A model generated the notes under the pieces. It did no database searches and was not told the DNA's origin. It saw nothing but the letters and a program-made list of their open reading frames with translations. A stretch of 64,000 bases of DNA, from positions 108,387 through 172,386 of the forward strand of contig MNCI01022419.1 in NCBI GenBank assembly GCA_015680685.1, given 5' to 3'. Position 1 is the stretch's first letter, and each line of letters opens with the position of its first letter. Positions 56,640 through 64,000 of this stretch are shown here, in pieces. The translations under genes and the position numbers were made by a program. Source of the stretch: Gnetum montanum. Lineage: Eukaryota; Streptophyta; Gnetopsida; Gnetales; Gnetaceae.

Positions 56640-57800
56640 TGTGCTTATGGTTGATTGCAAGATTAGAGTATGGACACCTTAATGTAGCTTAGTTTACCTC
56701 TAAGCTTGGGTGGACATTATGGTGATGTTGAACAATTCATTAACCTTAATTACTTAGCTCTTAAACCTAAGAGCCGAATCAATCATATAGCCTATATAGA
56801 CAAGCCTCTTGAGTGGCATGAAAACCTAGATAAAACCCTTAACCTTAAAGCTAGTGACATTACCAAAGGCTCTCTAGTTGAGGTTCCTATCACGACACAT
56901 AGTGGTAAGAAGAAAACTCTAAAATTAAGTTCCTCACTAGAACCTGAGTAGGCTCCAAACATCACCAAGGTCCGCCGAGACAATATTAAGGCCTTTTCTT
57001 GGTCATATGCAGATATGCCAACTCTTAACCCATGCCTAATACAACATAACATCATAATCAACCCTAGTATCAAACTAGTTAAGTAAAGGGTTTGTAAGAT
57101 TAGACTAGATTTAGCATTGGCAATTCATGATGAGATCATGAAATTGTATCAAGCTGGTTTCATTTGAGCTATTGATTATGCTGATTGGGGGTTCAACATA
57201 GTAGTAGTCATGAAGAAAAGTGAGAGTATACATATCTGTATTAATTTCTAAGACCTAAATAAGACAACTATTAAAGATGATTTTCCTTTTCCTAGTATTA
57301 ACCAACTTATCGATACTATGGCTAGACATGGCTTATTATCCTTCATGGATGGGTTCTCGAGATACAACCAAGTTAGGATTAACCTAGAGCATCACCTTTG
57401 TATGACCTTCATAACCCCTTAAAGAACCTTTTAGTTTAAAGAATGCGGGTGCAACCTATCAACAAGTCATGACACATATCTTTAGTGATTACATGCTAGG
57501 GTTACTTAATGACTATGTGTACAACATAACAATTAAATCCAAAATGGCCATTGACCATGTGCATCCTAAATAGAAATGATTTAAAATAGTTTTTTCTACA
57601 CCTTCCCTAGTGCTTAAACAATGACTCAAGTACAAACTCAAGCTTAATCCTAAGAAGTTTATCTTTAGTATCAAAACTGGTAAGATGTTTGGCTTTATAA
57701 TATCCAAATCACGAATAAGTGTTGATCCTGATAAGGTTAATCCATAGCCAACTTGGTGACACCAACCAACCTAAGGAGCTTTAGGGACTACAAGGTATAT
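56640..57800 (+). pseudogene. pol (RT): Reverse transcriptase of element D
   Basis: The frame 56706-56951 (GDVEQFINLNYLALKPKS) matches the intact C frame. After a TAG, AFSWSYADMPTLNPCLIQHN (about 56992-57051), IHDEIMKLYQAGFI, VVVMKKSESIHICINF and FLNRPFFMG-like remains follow. The catalytic site reads DYVYN (57510-57524) where C keeps DYVDD, so both Asp residues are lost. The thumb continues to about 57800. TAG stops at Gln positions. Starts the pol half of the element after the long insert. Confidence 0.82.
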
Positions 57801-57839
57801 TACAATTTATTTGTAGGTTCTTCTCTAGGCTTACAGATA

Positions 57840-58330
57840 AGCTACAACCCATGCAACACTTGCTTAAGAAAGGAGTTTGCTATGAATGGATGACTCAATG
57901 CCAAGAAGCCTTTGAAAACCTTAAGCAAGAGTTGTTAGAACTACTCATAGTCTATCTACCACAAAAGGATAAACCTTTTTACATCTACCTTGTTATCTCT
58001 AACATGTCCATTACTTCTCTACTCTATAAAAAATGACATGATAGAGAAGAGCAACCAGTATACTACTTAAGGCATGCATTAATTTCCTATGAGACTTGAT
58101 ACACCAAAGTTGAGAAGTATTGTCTACCCATAGCCTTCTCACTAAAGAAATGGAGACATTGTGTCTTTAAAAGCCAAGCCAATGCCATTTGCAAGGATAA
58201 TATGCTTAGAGCCATAACAATCAATATTTATGAAAGTAGGTAGATAACCCATTGAAAAGCCATAACAACTGAGTTTGACCTACATTACATCTCCCAAACC
58301 TTAACCAAGTATCAAGCTATATTTTCAGTA
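57840..58330 (+). pseudogene. pol (RNH): RNase H domain of element D
   Basis: The frame 57851-58036 has MQHLLKKGVCYEWMTQCQEA FENLKQELLEL, then DKPFYIYLVISNMSITSLLY (first Asp changed to Val relative to YLDIS in C). YYLRHALISYETYTKVEKYC-type text and LKKWRHCVFKSQANAICKDN follow. Same order as C. Confidence 0.78.
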
Positions 58331-58419
58331 CTCACAAATTTCCCAATTGAAGACCATGCAGCCATAGATCCTAAGTCATGAGCATGTCAACATTATTAAC
58401 AAGGTACTTGAGGGTTATG

Positions 58420-58915
58420 AGGTTATCATGCACTTTGATGGGGCTTCAACTACCCATGGCACCAATGCTGCTACCATCATAAGATTATCTTTTGGTGTAA
58501 TCCAACCATTTGATTACCATTTTCAATTTCCATGCATCCATAACATGGCAAAGTATGAAATATTAATCCAAGGAATGGTGGTAGCCTATGACCAATAAAT
58601 CAAATGCCTGACAATAAAAGATGATTCACAACTTGTGGTTAACCAAATAACTAATGCTTATGCATGTAAATCCAAATATTTTTAACCTTATTGTAACCTA
58701 GATAATAAATTTATGCAACAATTTACAGCCATTGGTATACAACATATATCCCAAATTGAGAATACATTAGCTTATGCCATTGCAAACTTGCTCCTAAGTG
58801 TGATGCTCGATGTGTTTAGAAAGTTACCTTCCTTGACCATGCACTATGCTATTGCCATCATGAAAAACACTAAAGACATCTTTATAGCCACCATTAATAC
58901 CACTCCTCAAAAGTA
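58420..58915 (+). pseudogene. pol (aRNH): Second (archaeal-type) RNase H domain of element D
   Basis: VIMHFDGASTTHGTNAATII (58425-58484; FDGAS is the better preserved first-Asp motif compared with FDRAS in C), HNMAKYEILIQGMVVAYDQ (58540-58597), TIKDDSQLVVNQITNAYACK (58613-58672), and IQHISQIENTLAYAIANLLL (58734-58793). The domain confirms Tat-branch affiliation of D. Confidence 0.82.
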
Positions 58916-59039
58916 ATGGTATGACAATATCAAGTTCTATCAAATGTATGGTGAATCTCCATAGAACCTGACTACTTCTCAAAAGGACATTGTACATTAA
59001 AGATCAAAATAGTATGTCATCATAGGGGATAACACACTA

Positions 59040-60140
59040 TGTCAATGGTCCAATGATGACATATTGTTAGTATGCTTGGACATAACTAAAGCTTGCATAG
59101 TCCTAGAGCAAGTTCATGAAGGTGTATATGGACAACATATAGGACCTAGAGCCATGGCTACAAATATTAGATGACTAGGTTATTATTGGCCTTATAAGGA
59201 AAGTGACTAACTATAGAAGGTTAAAACTTATGATACCTATCAAAAACATAGCAACTTGATACATGTGCCACCAACTGAGTTATACACTACTCAAATAACT
59301 TGGCCACTTCAATGGTGGGAACCTAACATTATTAGACCTATAATGCCTCAATCTTTCACAAGGCATAGTTTTATCATCACTGCAACTAACTATTTTACAA
59401 AGTGGGTTGAAGCCCCTAAGGAAAATAATGTCTCAACAAGTCTTTAGATTCATACTAGAAAACATAATACCCCATTTTGGCATACTTTTGATCATAGCCA
59501 TAGATAAAGGACCATAGTTCAATAGCCAAGAAATACAAGCCTTTTGTTAAGACCTAGGAATTAACCATTTCTTTTCATCACCATAATACCCTCAAGCTAA
59601 TGGAAAAACTAAAGAAAGTAATAGGCCCATCATAAAATTACTTAAAAAGATGCTAAATAATAGCAGACACAAGTGGCATGAGCTACTTATCTAGTCACTT
59701 CGAGCCTATAGCACTATCTTTCAAACTACAACTAGTGTCACTCAATTTATCCTAGTTTATGGATCCAAAGCTATTTTACCTCTCAATTGTAGGTTCCATT
59801 GCTAAGAGTGGCTCTATGAGACCTCACCAATGATGATTATAATAAGAAGTTGTGTACCATCAACCTTGACTCTATGAAAAAGTAATAGATACAAAAAATT
59901 TCTTACATAAAACAATACCAAGAGAGGTAGTAGCAACAACATAAGTATAACCTAAACAAGTGAAAGATCAAAGAAGAAAATCTTGTCCTTAAGGTTATGC
60001 ACGAACACATGGACAAGTTCTTAGTCAATTAAGATGGGTCTTTCATGGTCATGAAGGCCTATGACAATTGAGCCTTTAGAGTGACATACAATGATGAGAA
60101 TGAATTGGCCAACCCAGTCAATGATTTCTATCTCAAGCCT
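59040..60140 (+). pseudogene. pol (IN): Integrase of element D
   Basis: HHCC finger: EQVHEGVYGQHIGPRAMATN (59108-59167), LGYYWPYKESD, YDTYQKHSN (the CxxC cysteines changed). The core has WPLQWWEPNIIRPIMPQSFT (59301-59360), where the first Asp seen in C (LDIIGP) is Asn, then FTKWVEAPKENN, then AIDKGPFNS-like and QANGKTKES (about 59594-59620, region of the catalytic Glu). The tail runs to YLKPYYI (about 60130-60150). Inactive. Confidence 0.8.
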
Positions 60141-60149
60141 TATTATATT

Positions 60150-61250
60150 TAACATAAGTTTCTTTACAGGTTTAAATCAATAGTTGACATCAATGGCCTT
60201 TACAACTGATAGCAAGTGATCCTACATAATCTCTTCCTCCCTCTATCTCTTTCTTTACTTGGCATAATAAATGAACTACAAATTTTGTAAATTTGATGCA
60301 CATCACATACATCTCTATATGTTGTAATGATAGTAACCTATGGTGGCCTAGTTTACTGGTTGTCTCATGTAGCCCTATGCAATGTATTGTAATGACATAT
60401 TTTCTTTTTCTTGTTTTCTTATTCTCTTGGAGTTGTGCTTGTAGGATGAAGTCTGAAGTTATTGCAAAGGTGTAACTCATCATAGCAACAAGTTACCATG
60501 TGATCTTGATGCATGGAATTTGGTTATCTTGTTTTGTCATACCAAGAGTTCTTGTCTCATATTACTTTTATTATCCCTCCTTGGAACACAATCCTATAAC
60601 CCAATTACAACCTTCCTTATCCTAAGAACAATGATGATCTATATTTGGCATTCATGCATTGTGATTATGTGACATCTCCTTCATCATGCTCTACCATCAA
60701 GTTTGTTGGATGTAACACATCTCATTCAATGAGAAAACCAAACTAAGTTTGTCCTTGGTAATGAAACCCAATGAAGGTTTCACCCTATTAAAAAAAAGAA
60801 AATAAATCGGGGAAGAAAATTGCCAAGGAAGTTGAGAGGCCAATGAAGCCAAAAAGATAGATCAAAGGCTTCAATAAAGAAAAGGGAAGAGCCTAATGGT
60901 CAAAGAAGCCTTGGAGTGAAGTTTTGGTTTTTCAAAAACATTACCAAGTACCTAGCACTTCAAAGCATGAAGTACAAAGACTACATCAACCAACCAACAT
61001 GTTGTTGCCTTATTGTAATCATGATGTCAACATGCGGAATTCATTGTTAACCCTCATGACCATTCCCTTATAATCGAATACAACCTTCATCATATCTCAT
61101 CTCATCATAACCATATCTTACCATCACAATCACTCTTCATCATGGTTTGACAGCCATAAAATCAATCATAGAGAGAAAATGTTGGTAATAAATCTATGGT
61201 GGTGTTTTGCATTCTTTGTCAATGTCTCTCAGGTCAATCTTCAAAGCATC
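60150..61250. other. Post-integrase region of D, non-coding
   Basis: Homologous to C 16215-16990. Small frames on both strands lack counterparts in C. Ends in the TGGTGGTGTTTTGCATTCTT block and the purine tract AAAGAGGGG (61254-61262). Confidence 0.5.
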
Positions 61251-61253
61251 AAC

Positions 61254-61266
61254 AAAGAGGGGCAAA
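61254..61266 (+). other. Polypurine tract of element D
   Basis: AAAGAGGGGCAAA just before the LTR start TGAAACATCA at 61267; equivalent to 16203-16214 in C. Confidence 0.55.
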
Positions 61267-62390
61267 TGAAACATCATGAAGAAAATTCATATTGCAATTT
61301 ATTAGCATTGTAACATTTACCATTAAATTTTAGGAAGGATTTTATTATAAAATGTGAGGTTTGTAGTCCATAGGCTACAATCTCACATACTTTAACTTAT
61401 TAAGGCTAAAAAATATCTCATAAGTTGTTATTGCCTTACTTCCCAAGTGAAAAAAATTATGTCATGTATGAAAATTTGGTTTTTCATGGTTTTTATATTA
61501 GTCAAAGAAATTAATACACTAGAACCACCTACAGCTATGTTATGAATTGTTGGACTTTGGTTTTTGTGGTAAGACCAGTGTATTTTCCATGGGATTCAAC
61601 ATATCAAAGCCTTGGTAAGTTTTTGTTGGGCTAGTGTATTTTTGATGAAGCTAGCATATTTTTTGAAGCTAGCATATTTTTGATGAAATTTATGCATCAA
61701 ACTTACCAAAATTGGAAAAATACGCTAGGGTTGATGGCTTGCCACACCTACAAATTGTAGCAATCTATCAACAATCATGATAGAAAATTTGCAGCACCAA
61801 ATCAAACACCAATGGATTATTTAAACCAAGTTTCAACACATTGAAGAGACCTTTTAACAAATTTGCATTTAGCTAAGCACTAAGACTCTCAATGCATTGC
61901 ATAACAACAAAAATTCCAACAATCATCCACGATTTCAATACCTAAATGAAGTAGATGTATACTTGAGAACCAACAAAGAGTTTTGAGAGTGGAACTTTGA
62001 AGCATTTGGATCTTAGAGTTGACTATAGAATGCACATTGTTGATTTTACTAAGACTATAGCCATCTCTCACATAGCTCTTTGTGCATCTTGAGTACAAGA
62101 ACTTGTAATCTCTCTCAAATTTTTGTATATGTAACTATTCTTATTTTTAATAAAATTTGTAGTTCATTTTGTTTATGAAAGTTTATTTTTTCTTCTATTT
62201 TTCTCAGATTAGATCTATATTTTGTATTGCATTTGTTTACACCATTTTACAATTTCTAAGTCCTTGGATGATCAGCAAGACCATCTAGGATGCTTTAGAT
62301 CCCTTTTTCAAGGCCTATGGAACTTAGACTTAAATTATTTCACTTGGAATTATTGGTTTTCTAGCACCAAAATTTTCAGGCATTACAACA
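61267..62390 (+). repeat. 3' LTR of element D
   Basis: Starts TGAAACATCA; about 1.12 kb. Matches both parts of the C LTR: AATGTGAGG...CACATACTTTAACTTATT near 61355-61405 with C 16105-16060, and TTTCTAAGTCCTTGGATGAT (62249-62268) with C 44740. Contains GCTAGTGTATTTTTGATG, GAAGCTAGCATATTTTT repeated twice and AAAATACGCTAGGG (61630-61735), the same motif as D's internal array, and poly(A) signals TTTAATAAAATT (about 62147). The 3' end near 62390 (CATTACAACA) is an estimate. Confidence 0.7.
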
Positions 62391-62826
62391 TTGACTTAGG
62401 TTAACTATGTTCATATTCCATGTATCTTATGGTCATTATCTTATTTAAGAATATGAATTAAGACAAATGTGTTTTTTTATTTTGTGAATTAGGAAAATAT
62501 GACCTAAGTATATGACATCATTACAGTGTGCCAATTCAATCTATTCTTTACACTTTAATTCAATAAAATTGTAAAGATGCTTGACTCATCTTTAAAATAA
62601 AATTGTTTATTTTCATCTAGAGTTTGAACTTGAGACTTATTTAAGCTAAACTTCTATTTTAGGGTACAAATCTGGTGATTTTCTTCTCGCATATCTAGTG
62701 CATCATATTGGGATAAAGTTGGGCTTTTTTCCATTTTTCAAATGAGGAAAATTGTATTTTTCCTATTTCAATATTTAGACTAGCCAATATATTTGTTAAC
62801 TTTTTAACATTTTAATGCAAACTTGG
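62391..62826. other. Flank between D and H, no feature
   Basis: AT-rich sequence without a recognisable gene or repeat. CTTGG at 62822-62826 is the predicted target duplication of element H. Confidence 0.5.
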
Positions 62827-63654
62827 TGATGAGTGGCGAGGTACCCCTACACTCAACCATACGAATACGAGCGTTTCACATGCGATCTGGTCGAACTCCA
62901 CAGACAGACTAATTATGGTATCGAGATAGTTATCCTTAGGTCGCAGTTTGCTATCTTCCCATCTAGACTAGTGTTAACTTTGTCACGTATGGTTTAGTCT
63001 AGAATGAGGTGTATGATGTGTTCCTGTACTAATGCTACGCCTGGGTGTAATGGAAAATGATATTTACTAAGCTAAGAGAGAGAGAGGGTGAGAGAGAATC
63101 TAAGCTAGCCTAAGTGCGATGAGCATCCGTTCCTCAACCATCTGTACACATCTTAGACCTCATGCATGACTACCATTGGGATTACCAAGCATAGATCCTA
63201 GGTATGCTATTGGGTTACCAAGTAGTCACACTTAAATTCTTGGAATCAAGTCGTACTCATTCTACATTTAATAGAAGTTTAAGGTGAATAGATATTAACT
63301 AAGAAAGCAATAATTAACAATTAAATAAATGATTAAACTAAGTGAATGCTGCAATGATGAAGTAATCTTGATCTTTATTTCTGGTCATGTGCATGTCCAA
63401 GTACGTCACACTTGAATAAGGATGTTATACAATTACAATCACCACACTGCGAGCATGCAATGAGAAATAATTCTAACTCTAAGAAGGAAAAAATGCAAGA
63501 GTTCGGGTAAGGAACTAAGAACTAAGTCCTAGAACAAGGAAAGCTGCCTCTTATTTATAGAAATTAAGGTAGGCTATGATATCACATACGTGATATCGCA
63601 GATGCGATATCATGGCTGCTGCAATATCACAGCCAACAAATTCATGACTCATCA
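62827..63654 (-). repeat. 3' LTR of element H
   Basis: 828 bp, TGATGAG/CTCATCA ends. U3 palindromes of the ATATCGC type (63570-63640), TATA box in CTATAAATAAGAGG (about 63549-63562), an arm TCTTTATT (63372-63379 as complement) with a decayed partner, and two TTACCAAGCA/TTACCAAGTA motifs. Shorter than the A and G LTRs because only one U5 stem-loop unit remains. Confidence 0.9.
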
Positions 63655-63662
63655 TACCCCCA
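63655..63662 (-). other. Polypurine tract of element H
   Basis: TGGGGGTA on the minus strand, adjacent to the 3' LTR, followed inward by the CATTCAGTTG context as in A and B. Confidence 0.8.
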
Positions 63663-63837
63663 CAACTGAATGAAAACTCATCCTTGAGTTAAAGTGAGAA
63701 CAAGCTCCATTGATTACACAGTGGATAGGTATGGGATTATTGACTGACTAGAATGGATTCATGCCGTAGTGTGGAGTCAGAACAAAATTGAGACACAACA
63801 CAAAAGAAAATCCTATGATTATAAAATTGGATGGAAC

Positions 63838-63999
63838 TCATGTACTTCCTAGTGGCGGTGGCTCCTCCATGGGTGTCTTTCCATTTTCTTGTGCTCCAAG
63901 TCTTGGGATTTGATGGCGTTGAAGTATGGCCTAGAGTTTCTCCTCTTTTAAGGCCTTGAGTGCCTTGGCATGCATGTAAGTTTGCGCTCGTGCCATAGA
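63838..63999 (-). pseudogene. C-terminal end of a possible third ORF of element H
   Basis: A minus-strand frame from the window edge to a TGA at 63838-63840: MARAQTYMHAKALKALKEEK, one TAG, then LQRHQIPRLGAQENGKTPME and a Pro-rich end. It lies just upstream of the purine tract, where Athila-type elements can hold an extra ORF. The Ala/Lys/Glu helix followed by a Pro-rich tail looks coded rather than random, but A and B show no clear equivalent. Function unknown; only 53 codons are visible. Confidence 0.4.
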
Positions 64000-64000
64000 G

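Larger units (their letters stand above)
45998..62390 (+). mobile_element. Tat-like LTR retrotransposon D (5' LTR missing)
   Basis: Same family and order as C but on the plus strand: gag (46100-47170), linker, protease (48300-48900), spacer, antisense gene (53088-49976 on the minus strand), repeat array (53310-55090), low-complexity spacer, RT, RNase H, second RNase H, integrase (56700-59990), post-integrase region, purine tract and 3' LTR (61267 to about 62390). The sequence begins exactly at the outer edge of C's 5' LTR, so C probably inserted here and D's 5' LTR lay on the far side or was lost. Confidence 0.72.
62827..64000 (-). mobile_element. Athila-like LTR retrotransposon H, 3' end only
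   Basis: Minus-strand element entering from the right: end of an internal region (64000-63663), purine tract (63662-63655) and 3' LTR (63654-62827). Its 5' part lies outside the window. Same LTR family as G and A. Confidence 0.88.

Noticed and set aside
60190-60483. 97-codon minus-strand frame after D's integrase
   Set aside because: No counterpart in C 16215-16990 and no recognisable domain; probably chance.
1-64000. Bacterial, phage or organellar origin
   Set aside because: Plant retrotransposons with tRNA-Asp PBS, 5-bp duplications, TATA boxes and splice-like sites fill the window; no operons or organelle genes.

Overview
This is nuclear DNA from a plant with a large, repeat-rich genome. 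The window is AT-rich and consists almost entirely of degenerate, nested Ty3/gypsy LTR retrotransposons. I found no host gene, tRNA, rRNA, bacterial operon or CRISPR array. A seed plant is secure from the retroelement lineages (tRNA-Asp primer sites, Athila-type RT/integrase, Tat-type dual RNase H). The species cannot be told; a gymnosperm or other giant-genome plant is a guess. Most coding frames are broken, many by TAG where relatives keep Gln, as expected from long decay under CHG/CG methylation.

Two families are present. Athila-like elements (here F, G, A, B, H and the lone LTR E) have LTRs of about 0.8-1.1 kb with ends TGATGAG...CTCATCA, a PBS complementary to tRNA-Asp and a purine tract next to the 3' LTR. 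Tat-like elements (C and D) are 16-20 kb long with a second RNase H after the first.

Layout: 1-1604, 5' end of G (minus), inserted in the LTR of F. 1605-7482, F (plus), with gag, protease, RT and integrase but no RNase H, fused at its 3' end to the PBS of LTR E. 7500-7676 plus 15044-15748, LTR E (minus), split by element A. 7677-15038, A (minus), a structurally complete element with 5-bp target duplication ATATG and near-identical LTR lengths that lacks RT, RNase H and integrase. 15749-45997, C (minus), interrupted at 29258-39306 by B (plus), a complete 10-kb Athila-like element with target duplication ACTAG. 45998-about 62390, D (plus), same family as C; C seems to have inserted at the start of D's gag region. 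62827-64000, H (minus), 3' LTR and last internal bases.

The most unusual content is in C and D. Both carry, between protease and RT and on the strand opposite to gag-pol, a multi-exon coding region whose protein segments and several splice sites are conserved between the copies. Next to it each has a degenerate array with a period near 190 bp whose motif also occurs in that element's own LTR. I cannot name a function for the antisense protein.
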